Assembly (NCBI GenBank): GCA_036676475.1
Contig: JAKFCU010000107.1
Span: 4,136 to 68,135 of the forward strand
Length of the DNA stretch: 64,000 nt
Reading direction: 5' to 3'
From: LC029 sp036676475
Lineage (GTDB): Bacteria; Bacillota; Bacilli; Aneurinibacillales; RAOX-1
In this document: positions 14,799 through 23,967 of the stretch, one piece after another
Position numbering within the stretch: the first letter of the stretch is position 1
How the letters are laid out: every line of letters starts with the position of its first letter
Made by a program: the position numbers and the translations under genes
Notes under the pieces: model-generated
What the model was told of the DNA's origin: nothing
Database searches by the model: none
What the model saw: the letters and a program-made list of their open reading frames with translations, nothing else

Positions 14799-16298
14799 TT
14801 AATATGATGCTTTAAAGGTTATACCATCTAAGTCAATCCTTGCCGTATCTAAGGTATTTGCCACCACAACTGATCCAGCAGCGTCGATAATTAACGTCAT
14901 TATTTCCGTTTTGGAGGTGGTGAAGTTCCAATACCCCACGTTAACATTACATGCTTTAGTCGGACGGAATCCTACAGGCAAAATGGTAATCGTCGTTCCT
15001 GCTGTCCGAGTTCCTGGAACTAACTTTCCTTTGAAGTGAACAATTCCGTTTGAGTCTTTTATAACGGAAGGAGTTCCAAAGTTTACCGCTTCATCGGCAG
15101 TATATCCATTGATTAAGGTCAATGGATTTTCAATTCCCATAGTTCCAATACCATTATTGAGAATAGAAGGAGCGATTTCTGTTTCATTAGTATCGATGTA
15201 AAAATTGTTATATCCGATATCCGTTTTGTTTGACCCTGAATCGACTCGGATTATTTCAGCAGTACCTTTTCTCATCGTGTTTCTATCGATGGTTGCACGA
15301 TAGGAAGTAGCTGCACGGATGTTATGAGCCACATTACCATGAGCTGTGATATTGTTTCCGATGACTTCAGCATGAGGTACGGTGCCAAGATAAATACTCG
15401 CATTTACGTTTACTGTATCCCCCGTATACGCATTGACTTGTTCAATTTGGTTTTTAATAATTTTGACTTGGTCATGCGAATTTATTTTTATGGCTCCACC
15501 AGCCGTAGTGATATTGTTTTTTTCGATGGTTACTTGGCAAGCTCCGTCAATACCGCTTATCTCAACGCCAACATTAGACCCTGTAATTGTATTTTTGCAG
15601 ATATCAATGGAGTCACCTAAACGTTGGAAACTCATTCCACCGTAGATTAAATTCTTCTCAATACACGAAGCAAAAAAACCATCTAAATTAGTCGGATTGG
15701 TTAATTTAATACCCCATCCACCAAGTTGTTTTATCACATTTCGCTGAATTGTATATCGGGCAATATATTGACCTGTATTCGTTACGTCAATGTGAATACC
15801 GTGTCTTGCAGGAGTTCCAGAAACAGGTTCAATGTGTATTCCTTCGATTCCAGCCAAATCCTTACCGTATGAAGTGCTAGGTGATACTCGGATAACATCA
15901 CAGGTGTTCGGAACAGTTGAGTCGATCAATAATTTAGAATATAAACCACTTCCGACAAATCTGATCGGCTTTGTGATTAGAAGAAGTTGAGTATCGGAAG
16001 GAGAAGTATTTTTCAAGTAATATCCGTTGGCTGTCTCAGGAATGCGTAGAACGCCGCCAGCAGGAGTTGCGTCAATAGCTGCCTGAATAGCATCGCGATC
16101 ATTCGTTACACCGTCACCTTTAGCACCATAATCTTTAACATTAAAAATAAGTTCTCCTGCACGGATAAATTTGGTGTTGCCCCCTGACTCATTACCAATG
16201 AACAGTTCTTTCGTATCCGTACAATATCCTGGTTCACCGGGGGCAAGTGCGGGAAGTGACGTCTTTATCCCACGCTTAAACTGAATTTTGTTTGCCAT
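14799..16298 (-). CDS. Tail spike with right-handed beta-helix (pectate-lyase-3 type)
   Basis: The 499-residue product has an N-terminal virion-attachment module (IQFKRGIKTSLPALAPGEPG, TDTKELFIGN) also seen in the preceding fibre. A classic beta-helix entry follows (FNVKDYGAKGDGVTNDRDAIQAA, residues about 50-70) with many rungs (IEKNNITTAGGAIKINSHD, IIKNQIEQVN). The final 90 residues form a beta-sandwich-like tip. It probably binds or cleaves a cell-wall polysaccharide at the tail end. Confidence 0.9.
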   Translation of the reverse strand: MANKIQFKRGIKTSLPALAPGEPGYCTDTKELFIGNESGGNTKFIRAGELIFNVKDYGAKGDGVTNDRDAIQAAIDATPAGGVLRIPETANGYYLKNTSPSDTQLLLITKPIRFVGSGLYSKLLIDSTVPNTCDVIRVSPSTSYGKDLAGIEGIHIEPVSGTPARHGIHIDVTNTGQYIARYTIQRNVIKQLGGWGIKLTNPTNLDGFFASCIEKNLIYGGMSFQRLGDSIDICKNTITGSNVGVEISGIDGACQVTIEKNNITTAGGAIKINSHDQVKIIKNQIEQVNAYTGDTVNVNASIYLGTVPHAEVIGNNITAHGNVAHNIRAATSYRATIDRNTMRKGTAEIIRVDSGSNKTDIGYNNFYIDTNETEIAPSILNNGIGTMGIENPLTLINGYTADEAVNFGTPSVIKDSNGIVHFKGKLVPGTRTAGTTITILPVGFRPTKACNVNVGYWNFTTSKTEIMTLIIDAAGSVVVANTLDTARIDLDGITFKASY

Positions 16299-16311
16299 TG
16301 ATCAGCACCCC

Positions 16312-17205
16312 CTAGAATGTTCCTCCGTCAATATCTGAGCTTGCTGTCAAATAACCCTGTGCCTTAACAAAAGCTGTTGTAGCAATTTGTGTTGAGTTGG
16401 TTCCTATCGCTGCCGTAGGTGCAGTTGGAGTACCGGTCAGCGCTGCGCTGGTGAACATGGTCGCTTTGGATTCGTTGGTAACATTGCCAAGTCCAACGTC
16501 TGAAGACGTAAGTGTAACAACTCCCGTTTTACCCGCCACGCTCTGTACTGCATCCGTAGGAGTAAGTAATTCCTGCCAGTTCGCCAGTACAGACGCTCCA
16601 GCAACCCTTAGTATATAAGACTTATTTAAGTCTGTTCTAACTGCAATATCGCCAACCTCTGCAGTCAAGGCTAACATAGCTGCCTGACTTGCAACAACAA
16701 ATGTATTAGATATGGCGATGACTGGTAGAATACTTGTGTCAAGTTTTCCATTAACGTCTAGTATTGGTACATTGCCTGCGGCTGTCCCTGTATTTTTACT
16801 AGCCGCAGTTCCTGCATCCGTTATCTTGGAAAGCGTCAAATTGGGTATGTCGCTCGCCGTTATTTGCGTAGCTGATGTAATTCGCCCCTTGGCATCAACA
16901 GTCAGCTTCGTATATGTGCCTGCTGTCACACCACTATTTGCCAGAACAAATGTGATTATAGCATCGGCTGAACCGTCGAAGGATGCCGACCCAGAGCCGT
17001 CACCGGAAACCGCAATTGTCCGAGCTGTTTGCAACTTCGTGGCAGTTGGCGCATTTGTTTGTTGATCTGGATTGATCAAAATCTTATCAGTTCCGTTTCC
17101 GATGTATAACTTTCCGGTATCTAATGTAAATGCTGGCTCACCTGCTTGGAGTGTCAAAGCTCCTAGGTTTGCTGCATTTCCACGTTTTACTTTTATCGTT
17201 GACAT
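16312..17205 (-). CDS. Tail fibre protein
   Basis: The 297-residue product starts with the same attachment module as the spike (IKVKRGNAANLGALTLQAGEP, LDTGKLYIGNGTD). Ala/Thr/Gly-rich fibre repeats follow (ITSATQITASDIPNLTLSKI, SVAGKTGVVTLTSSDVGLGNV). It ends in SSDIDGGTF, close to the terminus of the small upstream tail protein (VVIDGGTY). It lies 14 bases ahead of the spike gene in the late operon. Confidence 0.87.
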   Translation of the reverse strand: MSTIKVKRGNAANLGALTLQAGEPAFTLDTGKLYIGNGTDKILINPDQQTNAPTATKLQTARTIAVSGDGSGSASFDGSADAIITFVLANSGVTAGTYTKLTVDAKGRITSATQITASDIPNLTLSKITDAGTAASKNTGTAAGNVPILDVNGKLDTSILPVIAISNTFVVASQAAMLALTAEVGDIAVRTDLNKSYILRVAGASVLANWQELLTPTDAVQSVAGKTGVVTLTSSDVGLGNVTNESKATMFTSAALTGTPTAPTAAIGTNSTQIATTAFVKAQGYLTASSDIDGGTF

Positions 17206-17225
17206 TTAATAATCTCCCTCTAATT

Positions 17226-17678
17226 TTAGTAAGTACCACCATCTATAACAACCCCAATAGGTTCGTTACCGTCAAAATCGCCACCGTTTATTGGCATGTA
17301 GTTAAGATAATCTTGTAGTTGTACAATATCAGCCGATAGATTTCCAATTTGCTCCGATTTTGCATTCAGCCGGTCGCCAAGGGTCGGATAGGTAATATTA
17401 TCTGGCTCATCGTACCGAGAGTCTACAATTTCAGAGTTGCTTGACCCAGCTTCAGCCACAAGATTATCCAGTCGGTTTTCATGGTCTACAATGGTTTCTT
17501 CCGCTGACACTAACCTTGTCTCATGATCTTGCTCCTGTGCTTCTAGAGTGGTTACCCGTTGTTGAAGTCCAGTCGCTCCGCCAGACACTTCATTATTTAA
17601 AGCTGTGAAATTATCATTGATCTTCTGCTTACCACTTTCCAGTGATTCTTTGACTCCAATTAATTCAATGTCAGCCAA
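17226..17678 (-). CDS. Coiled-coil tail protein
   Basis: The 150-residue product has a helical, heptad-containing core (LQQRVTTLEAQEQDHETRLVS...ENRLDNLVAE) and a second coiled-coil stretch before the terminal VVIDGGTY. It is placed between Dit and the fibre, so it is probably a trimeric connector or chaperone for the fibre. Confidence 0.75.
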   Translation of the reverse strand: MADIELIGVKESLESGKQKINDNFTALNNEVSGGATGLQQRVTTLEAQEQDHETRLVSAEETIVDHENRLDNLVAEAGSSNSEIVDSRYDEPDNITYPTLGDRLNAKSEQIGNLSADIVQLQDYLNYMPINGGDFDGNEPIGVVIDGGTY

Positions 17679-17694
17679 TTAACCCGCCTCCTAT

Positions 17695-18501
17695 CTATAA
17701 GAATCTTGGCCGCAACTGAAAAGAAACCATGCAATTTAAGCTGGTTCCTCCGATAGTGATATTATTTATGCCTACGGGGAGTTCAATGAAATCCCCGGTA
17801 ATTTTACTCAGTTTATTCGTCGTGCCGATTGTTACTGTCATCTTGTCAGTATCAATGACAAGCGTTTGACTGGCAATAGCTTCGTTGTAAATAAAGGTTC
17901 GTGTCCCATCCAAAATAGAAAAGGTTGTGAAGCTTCCTGTCACCTGGATCTTAGGAGCTGCATTCATAGTGCCAAAGTTGTTAACTTCGAATGTAATAGG
18001 GGCTGTTAATGCAAATTCAAATTGATCGTCATATCGCAATGTGTTTTCAAATGTGATTTGACTATCCCAGGTAAACTCTTCGACAGTATCTTCTACCAAT
18101 GAAGCGATAGGGTCATAGGCAATCAAAGGGAGACTGAAAAATCCTACTGATGCTAACTTCTCGATGGGCAATGAACCGGCATACTTAACGGTGTAGTATC
18201 GATCAGGCTCCGTTGAGAAAATGAGTTTGTGTTCCATTGGCCTGCCGTATTCATCACAGAGATGTGCGGCTAATTCTCGAATCTGGTTTTCTAGATCAGT
18301 TCGATTTTGTGCTGTAATGAATGCACATTCTAACTGAAATACCCTGGGCTCAAACTCACTACCAAAAGACCATTTACCATGCTTGCCGGGAATGGTCATG
18401 GTTCGCTCTCTGGTGGATGGGAGAATAGGGATATTAGATCCTTTTAATAAAGTGATTCCTAATTCCTCAAACGTTTTTCCTCCGATGGTTACGGTCATCA
18501 T
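17695..18501 (-). CDS. Distal tail protein (Dit, siphovirus tail component)
   Basis: The 268-residue product starts MMTVTIGGKTFEELG and has the sipho_tail pattern (MTIPGKHGKWSFG, RVFQLECAFI, then DPIASLVED between the N-terminal ring domain and the C-terminal galectin-like beta domain). It caps the tail tube and anchors the adsorption apparatus. Its start overlaps the tape-measure stop by four bases. Confidence 0.9.
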   Translation of the reverse strand: MMTVTIGGKTFEELGITLLKGSNIPILPSTRERTMTIPGKHGKWSFGSEFEPRVFQLECAFITAQNRTDLENQIRELAAHLCDEYGRPMEHKLIFSTEPDRYYTVKYAGSLPIEKLASVGFFSLPLIAYDPIASLVEDTVEEFTWDSQITFENTLRYDDQFEFALTAPITFEVNNFGTMNAAPKIQVTGSFTTFSILDGTRTFIYNEAIASQTLVIDTDKMTVTIGTTNKLSKITGDFIELPVGINNITIGGTSLNCMVSFQLRPRFL

Positions 18502-20414
18502 GGCATAATCACCCCTGCTCCTCGGCCACGCCCGCGAGTGTGTTGACCTAGCTCGAAACTCATAGGTTTAGCTAGCACTTGAGCCATCTTTTGACCGTCC
18601 AGGTTCACTTCTACTACAATGTATTCAGGTGTTTTTAGCAGATCTTCTGTTCGATTGTTTGGAATCACCTGGCTGCCTCGAGGAAGGTTAACAAGCTCAG
18701 GCCCTTCTTCCCCTACGATCGCCATTCCTCCAGCAAAGAAATCAGTCCCTTTAGCCAAATATGGAATGGATGGAATACTAGGTGACCATCCCTTACCGCC
18801 CATACCTGGAACCCAATCAGGAACGCTAAACTCAAAGCTGTTTAGTGATCGAATCATCCCATTAAACGCCTTGATTACAACATTTATAGATGATTTAACA
18901 ATACTGACAATCCCCCCGAATATGCTACTTACAATGTCTTTAGCACCATTCCATGCCTTTTTCCAATCACCTGTAAGGAGCCCCGTAAAAAGTTTAATAA
19001 CCCCCATCGTGGTATTTAAAGATGTACTGATGATGCTTGTTATGATGGGCATAATTGTATTTATGGTTTCTTTTATCGCGCCAAAAACAGTACTCACAAT
19101 TTGTTTGATTTGAGCCCCATTTTCATCCCAGAATACCTTCAATTTCTCTAGATTTTCTTGAACAAAAGGAACCAAAGCATTGAATATGGGAATAATGATA
19201 CTGTCTTTTAGCCAATTGAATACCTCTCCAAAAGCTTTCAAGACATCTCCTGACCCAGTGAAAGCATCAGTAACAAACGCTTCTATCTCCGGCATTTTAG
19301 AACTCAACCAGTTGGCGAAGTCATTTAGAAGGGGCAAAAGTTTCTCTCCAATAGGCATTAGCATCCCCACTTGAATCTGTCTGCCCACCCCGGTCATAGC
19401 TTCGGAAAAAGAATCATACTTAATTTCATTGATTTTATTAAGCGTGTCTCCAGTGGAGTTGAATTTATCCTCAATGTTTCCAAGTGCAAGTATGGTTTCG
19501 GCTTCTAAATCTTCGAATTGAGTTCCCATAAGTTGAACGCCAATGGTATTTCTCAGGAGTGGATCCTCGATATTACCTAAAGCCTGGAATACCTGTTCTG
19601 TTGCCTGCTTGGCCGCATCTCCGCCTTTGGCAAACTGTGCGAACATTGCGTCTGCATTCATACCGAGAGATTCGAACCCCTCTTTAGAAGAATCGGACAT
19701 ATCCTTTGTCCTGATCCCAAATTCCTTCATGACATCAGCAATCTTATCAAGATTAAAAGCTCCAGCTTCTGATCCGGCAGAAAGGGTATTAAAAAAACCT
19801 TCGGTATCATATCCTAAGGTTTCAAAGTAGACACTGTATTCATTTATGGTATCAAGAAAGTCCCCTGATTTATCTAATCCACCCTGAAAACCTTGTGCAA
19901 TCAATGTCATAGCTTCATCAGAAGATATTCCAAACTGTCTCATTAATTGATCTGCAGCTCTTACTGTTTCGTTTACTTCCGTTCCAAACGTATCACGTAA
20001 CATTAAAGCATTCTGAGTTGTTTTCTCCAGCTCTTCCCCGGTCAAGCCTGTAGCCTGTTTTACGTTCGTCATGGCCTGCGCTATATCTTCAAAGCTCTCA
20101 CCATAGTTATTCTCATAGATCCGCTTTAAGGATTCTTCCATGCCCTGCATTTCTTCATCCGTTGCCCCGGTCTGCGCTTGTAGTCCGTTCATAGCCTTAT
20201 GAAGTTCCTCGGCACTCATGATACCTTTTCCAATCGCTCCGACTACTACAACACCGATAGCGGCAGCCATTGCAACTCCCCATTGGGCCGCCGCTCCAAC
20301 CATGCTTCCAAATGTGCCAGCTAAACCCTGCCCTTTTTGATCGGTCTCGTCTATTTGTTGATTTGCACCTTCGTTATCGACAAAAATACTCCCGAAGAGC
20401 TTAAATATTTCCAT
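18498..20414 (-). CDS. Tail tape measure protein
   Basis: ATG 20414 follows AAAGGCGGTGATAGCA, giving about 638 aa. The N-terminal third is TP901-type tape measure (TNVKQATGLTGEELEKTTQNAL, DQLMRQFGISSDEAMTLIAQG). Hydrophobic and amphipathic helices follow (FGAIKETINTIMPIITSIISTS), then a PDWVPGMGGKGWSPS linker and a C-terminal GGMAIVGEEGPELV motif typical of these proteins. With the usual rule of about 0.15 nm per residue the tail would be roughly 95 nm, rather short for a siphophage. Confidence 0.95.
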   Translation of the reverse strand: MEIFKLFGSIFVDNEGANQQIDETDQKGQGLAGTFGSMVGAAAQWGVAMAAAIGVVVVGAIGKGIMSAEELHKAMNGLQAQTGATDEEMQGMEESLKRIYENNYGESFEDIAQAMTNVKQATGLTGEELEKTTQNALMLRDTFGTEVNETVRAADQLMRQFGISSDEAMTLIAQGFQGGLDKSGDFLDTINEYSVYFETLGYDTEGFFNTLSAGSEAGAFNLDKIADVMKEFGIRTKDMSDSSKEGFESLGMNADAMFAQFAKGGDAAKQATEQVFQALGNIEDPLLRNTIGVQLMGTQFEDLEAETILALGNIEDKFNSTGDTLNKINEIKYDSFSEAMTGVGRQIQVGMLMPIGEKLLPLLNDFANWLSSKMPEIEAFVTDAFTGSGDVLKAFGEVFNWLKDSIIIPIFNALVPFVQENLEKLKVFWDENGAQIKQIVSTVFGAIKETINTIMPIITSIISTSLNTTMGVIKLFTGLLTGDWKKAWNGAKDIVSSIFGGIVSIVKSSINVVIKAFNGMIRSLNSFEFSVPDWVPGMGGKGWSPSIPSIPYLAKGTDFFAGGMAIVGEEGPELVNLPRGSQVIPNNRTEDLLKTPEYIVVEVNLDGQKMAQVLAKPMSFELGQHTRGRGRGAGVIMP

Positions 20415-20419
20415 TGCTA

Positions 20420-20742
20420 TCACCGCCTTTCATAAGCAGCAATCACGTCCAATAATTCATTTTCAATTTCCTCTGGAGTTTTATGTGAGTACTGAAGTGG
20501 TTTCTTGAGCAAATCCGTTTTAAATGAGGTAAAATCTTTGAATTTGATATAACCTAAAACCATATTAGGATAAACAGAAGTCCATAACTCCCACGCTAAT
20601 TGATCTTTTTCTTTTTCTACAGCATGGATAATATAGTCTGTGATGATCGATAAAGGTAAGTCTAAGATGGCTGTCAAATCATAAGTTTTTGAAAGTAATT
20701 CAACTATCCTTGGACCTTTGATCTGACAGCAGATTTGAAAAA
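20420..20742 (-). CDS. Tail assembly chaperone, frameshift-encoded extension (GT-type)
   Basis: This frame has no ATG near its 5' end but is open back to the slippery heptamer in the preceding gene, passing its stop codon. Frameshifting there fuses it to the first chaperone. The segment includes DLTAILDLPLSIITDYIIHAVEKEKD and ends in a helical KTPEEIENELLDVIAAYERR. A TTG inside it (20677) could also start an 85-residue product. Position between major tail protein and tape measure is diagnostic of the lambda G/GT pair. Confidence 0.8.
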
Positions 20743-20997
20743 ACTCATGGCCCCTGAATCAGAAACGAGGTCCTTGATAAACTGGATCAGATCCGCTTTT
20801 TCCGCTTCTTTTATGCTGCACCCATTGATTTCTGCAACAAATGCATAGATTTCCTGCTCAGCTTTATAAGCTTTGCTGATGATTTGCATGATCAGGTCAG
20901 ACCCTACTTCTTTTTGGGAAGCGGATGGATCTGAAATCTTCAATTCTAATTTATCGATGATTGCTGAAAGTTTTATTCCTTGTTTGATCGTTAACAT
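20704..20997 (-). CDS. Tail assembly chaperone (G-type)
   Basis: ATG 20997 follows GGAGGTTAAT, giving 97 aa; an upstream in-frame ATG lies inside a terminator hairpin and is rejected. The protein is helical (LSAIIDKLELKIS, DLIMQIISKAYKAEQEIYAFVAEING) as expected for the family. It ends 33 bases after a T TTT TTC slippery site. It binds the tape measure during tail assembly. Confidence 0.85.
   Translation of the reverse strand: MLTIKQGIKLSAIIDKLELKISDPSASQKEVGSDLIMQIISKAYKAEQEIYAFVAEINGCSIKEAEKADLIQFIKDLVSDSGAMSFFKSAVRSKVQG
20737..20743 (-). promoter_or_regulatory. Slippery heptamer for -1 programmed frameshift
   Basis: Read on the minus strand in the zero frame as agT TTT TTC aaa, this is an exact X XXY YYZ slip site. 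After a -1 shift the frame stays open through the upstream stop and into the downstream chaperone frame. Confidence 0.82.
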
Positions 20998-21012
20998 ATT
21001 AACCTCCATATG

Positions 21013-21046
21013 AAAAAAGACAGGGATCATCGTTCCCTGTCTTTTT
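21013..21046 (-). terminator. Terminator after the major tail protein
   Basis: GACAGGGA pairs with TCCCTGTC around six bases, with A and T runs on both sides. It probably lowers expression of genes beyond the abundant major tail protein. Confidence 0.85.
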
Positions 21047-21059
21047 GTCTGTTTTAAGT

Positions 21060-21926
21060 TTAAGCTGTTGTAAAGTTTACTACTACTGGATTCATTACAT
21101 TTCCTGCATTATCGCGCACACGTGCAATAGTCCAAATATAAGCCGATGCATCTGTCAAATTCGATGTAGAATCGAATGTAGCTGTCTTTGTTGAACTGTT
21201 GTAGACTATCGATCCCGCTACAATGGATCCGTCACTGGCTTTGATCAGAATGAAGTTGTCTGTGGTAATGTCACTGGATCTGACATCCTCGCTAAATAAA
21301 GCCGTTAAATTAGCTGTTGTAGATACGCCGGTAGCCACATCAAGAGGAGTAGTGGTTACCGTTGGTTTGGTTGTGTCATCGCTGATGGATGTAACATCCT
21401 CGATGCTATATAGATCACTTTGATCCAATGGATCCCAGTGAGCGTGAATTTCTAATCCTACCTCACCTTCAGATTTAGCCGCAGCCTTTAAAACAAAATC
21501 ACTTTCATTCATGGCATTGTACAACGTGATTTTTTTATATTCGCCACCGGTTGTTTTACCAAACATGGTGACGTTTGTAAAATATTTGGTATTTCCAATC
21601 AAACCACCTGTAGTATTCGTGATAATGCCATTTACACTGTCATAGTCAGCTTGTGGCATCATGGAGGCAATCGTCGCCAAACTGGTATCGAGGATACTAA
21701 CTTTAAGTACCGCATTAATCTCATCGATCACCTGCATGCCCTTTGTCTTCCCAAGAGTACCATCATAGGCGATATCGCGAATGTTTTTGGTAGCAGAAAA
21801 TTCAGCTCCTCCTCTAGTAGGACCTAGTTTCTTCTGATCTGTTTCCCCATAATTGAGATAAACCAGGCCATAATCAATCTGGATGTTTTCAATCTGTTCT
21901 TGGGTAAGGTTGTTTTGCAATGCCAT
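21060..21926 (-). CDS. Major tail protein with C-terminal Ig-like (SbsA/Big-type) domain
   Basis: The 288-residue product starts at ATG 21926 (MALQNNLTQEQ). The first 190 residues form the tail-tube fold. Residues about 195-288 form a bacterial Ig-like domain (TKPTVTTTPLDVATGVSTT, ALFSEDV, DNFILIKASDG, YIWTIARVRDNAGN) of the type found in SbsA and other S-layer proteins. Such decorating domains protrude from the tube and may help weak attachment to cell surfaces. A terminator follows. Confidence 0.88.
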   Translation of the reverse strand: MALQNNLTQEQIENIQIDYGLVYLNYGETDQKKLGPTRGGAEFSATKNIRDIAYDGTLGKTKGMQVIDEINAVLKVSILDTSLATIASMMPQADYDSVNGIITNTTGGLIGNTKYFTNVTMFGKTTGGEYKKITLYNAMNESDFVLKAAAKSEGEVGLEIHAHWDPLDQSDLYSIEDVTSISDDTTKPTVTTTPLDVATGVSTTANLTALFSEDVRSSDITTDNFILIKASDGSIVAGSIVYNSSTKTATFDSTSNLTDASAYIWTIARVRDNAGNVMNPVVVNFTTA

Positions 21927-22297
21927 CAACTCCTTTCAAATAACCTTGCTTGGTAGATATACTTCCTCCTACGGATCCTGGGATCATCGTCCGTAAGTGG
22001 AAGTTTTGTCTCCGCATAAAAAGATACCGTTAAGGTATCTGTTGTTAACGACTTTTTATTTAAAGATTCGTTTATCGTGTCCATTAAGGTTTCAAGGGCT
22101 GTTGTATCTCCATTGCCAGGGTTGTCCCACCCATCGACATCAAGAGTAATGACCTGCAACCCTTCCCCGTCATCCAGTGAATTGGAAAAATCATAAACGA
22201 TATAGGAGTATTGAGCTGATTCAGGAGCGACCTGGAAGTAAACTCTCGGATGAATGGCTTTTAAGTGGGCTTGTATCAATTTCCTAAACTCCATCAT
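21926..22297 (-). CDS. Tail terminator/minor tail protein (DUF3168-like)
   Basis: ATG 22297 lies nine bases after AAGGGG, giving 123 aa. The pattern fits tail-terminator-type proteins: FRKLIQAHLKAIHPRVYFQVAPESAQYSYIVYDF and a central LDVDGWD strand. It overlaps the neighbouring gene at both ends. Probably completes the tail at the head-proximal end. Confidence 0.75.
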   Translation of the reverse strand: MMEFRKLIQAHLKAIHPRVYFQVAPESAQYSYIVYDFSNSLDDGEGLQVITLDVDGWDNPGNGDTTALETLMDTINESLNKKSLTTDTLTVSFYAETKLPLTDDDPRIRRRKYIYQARLFERS

Positions 22298-22736
22298 CTT
22301 CGTTATCCCCTTCATTACCCTCTTCAATTAATCCAAGAGCCCTGTTTTCGTCCTCGATTTCCTTGATGTACATTCCTTGAATCCGTCTAATCTCATCGAT
22401 ATTGTTGAATACAGCATTCCTAAGAAACGCTCTTTTAGGTTGGTTCTTCGTCCCTAATTCCTGTTCTACTCCATACCAGGTATTGTGCTTAATCCCCACT
22501 TGTAAATCAGTTTCGCGCTTCCTAACCCAGTATTGGAATGCATTTGTTGGCCGTTTCCCTCTCTTTAACCCTGGTAGTTTTCTAACTTGATCAAGTATTC
22601 TTCTTCGAAGAAATTTACCTACATCACGTAATGCAGCCCTTTGAAGTTCAACTAGAAGATATTTTGTGCAATCCACCGATGAAACATATTCAACTCCATT
22701 TTTTTTCACTTTAATTACACTTTTGGGTATTGGCAT
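22284..22736 (-). CDS. HK97 gp10-like tail/head-tail joining protein
   Basis: The 150-residue basic product has the gp10 pattern: RRRILDQVRKLPGLKRGK, a central QVGIKHNTWYGVEQELGTKNQPKRAFLRN core and an acidic C-terminus. It follows the head-closure protein in standard HK97 order. Confidence 0.82.
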   Translation of the reverse strand: MPIPKSVIKVKKNGVEYVSSVDCTKYLLVELQRAALRDVGKFLRRRILDQVRKLPGLKRGKRPTNAFQYWVRKRETDLQVGIKHNTWYGVEQELGTKNQPKRAFLRNAVFNNIDEIRRIQGMYIKEIEDENRALGLIEEGNEGDNEDDGV

Positions 22737-22738
22737 GC

Positions 22739-23044
22739 TTACCCTCCATTCACGAGACCAGAACAGATAAGCTCCGTGGTTCTACTATTCTTATCAAAAG
22801 TCCGGATGATAGTGTACGTCTTATCTTCATACTCCAATTTCGATTCTCCGCTGTACTCATCTGACCATATCACGAATGTCAACTCTGGCTTTAAACCTGT
22901 AGAGGCAGCCTGGTAAAATTCAGACTGCCGGACAGATTTCTTTTGGGCAAAAATTTGCCGCTTTGTAATAATTTCGACCTGATCACCTATGCCGTTTTCA
23001 TCATGAGTAACTTGAACAAGATTTATAATACTGTCCAACCTCAC
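22739..23044 (-). CDS. Head-tail adaptor/stopper protein
   Basis: The 101-residue product starts with GTG overlapping the upstream gene's end. The beta-rich pattern (NLVQVTHDENGIGDQVEIITKRQIFAQKKS, TFVIWSDEYSGESKLEYEDKTYTIIRTF) matches SPP1 gp16-type head-closure proteins. Confidence 0.8.
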   Translation of the reverse strand: MRLDSIINLVQVTHDENGIGDQVEIITKRQIFAQKKSVRQSEFYQAASTGLKPELTFVIWSDEYSGESKLEYEDKTYTIIRTFDKNSRTTELICSGLVNGG

Positions 23045-23319
23045 AAACTCACCGCCATCAGCTGTGGCATGAGAATGTGTATAAAGGCACCTGAAAAATT
23101 TACCTCTCCCGCTGACAAATTCCAGAGATCCGTAACGCCTACGGTCAGTGTTGCAATGCCGAGATCAGTCTCAATTTGCTCTTGAGTAATTCCGGCATTA
23201 AGCATAAACTCTTTCACGGCAATCGTCTTAATCATAAGCGTGGCGTCATTGTACGTTCCCCCAATACTTAGACCAGTTTTAACCTTTGCAAGAAGCTCTT
23301 CATTGGTCATAACGATCAC
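23041..23319 (-). CDS. Head-tail connector (gp6-like)
   Basis: The 92-residue product is helical (TNEELLAKVKTGLSIGG, KEFMLNAGITQEQIETDLGI) as in the HK97 gp6 adaptor family. GTG overlaps the preceding TGA (GTGA), so translation is coupled. Confidence 0.8.
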   Translation of the reverse strand: MIVMTNEELLAKVKTGLSIGGTYNDATLMIKTIAVKEFMLNAGITQEQIETDLGIATLTVGVTDLWNLSAGEVNFSGAFIHILMPQLMAVSL

Positions 23320-23906
23320 ACAAGAAGATAGACATCTACAACAGTGCCATTCAACGCGCTGTTCAGATCTACTGTATTATCTTCTAGATTTGTCGCGCTC
23401 GTAGTCACTGTAGGAGCTGTGCCCTCCAGGACATTATTCCGATAGGCCATCTGAACCGTGTTATGCGGTAACTTATATGGTATTCCCAACTTGTCTCCCC
23501 AACCCGCACTTACAGTATCTGTTCCAGCATTTGTTTCAACAGGAAGATCAATCTGAGTCACGGTTCTAAAAGCTTTATTTCCCTCTACCACCGTTGATCC
23601 ATTCAAAGCGATCGTCTCGCTAATAGTTTCGCTTGCATAGTTTGTACCATGGATTACAACATCGCCGGCAATGCCAGCAGCATTTCCTTTCACCCTTATA
23701 CTTCTTGGAACTGCAGGACTCGTAATTCCAGAGGCAATCTCTTGTGTCGCCGCGGTTAAAGCTGTTGCTGCCATAACAGCAACAGTAGTAGCCGCTACCG
23801 CTTTTTCTGCACTCACCTGAAACCGCGCAGGATACATACGTTCAAGTCGTACTCCGCGAACGTCGCTCGGGACCCAACTATCAAATTTGGGATGGAATCT
23901 TCGCAT
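23316..23906 (-). CDS. Putative head decoration/fibre protein
   Basis: ATG 23906 follows GGAGG at ten bases, giving 196 aa. After a short basic N-terminus the chain is an Ala/Thr/Val-rich beta structure (VAATTVAVMAATALTAATQE, SETISETIALNGSTVVEGNKAF). It lies between capsid and connector genes, the usual place of a decoration protein. No firm family is known to me. Confidence 0.6.
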   Translation of the reverse strand: MRRFHPKFDSWVPSDVRGVRLERMYPARFQVSAEKAVAATTVAVMAATALTAATQEIASGITSPAVPRSIRVKGNAAGIAGDVVIHGTNYASETISETIALNGSTVVEGNKAFRTVTQIDLPVETNAGTDTVSAGWGDKLGIPYKLPHNTVQMAYRNNVLEGTAPTVTTSATNLEDNTVDLNSALNGTVVDVYLLV

Positions 23907-23967
23907 CGGGTTTGAAACCTCCATTCTTTATAAGGAGCAGTTTAACTCTGCCCCGTTAATTCATTTA

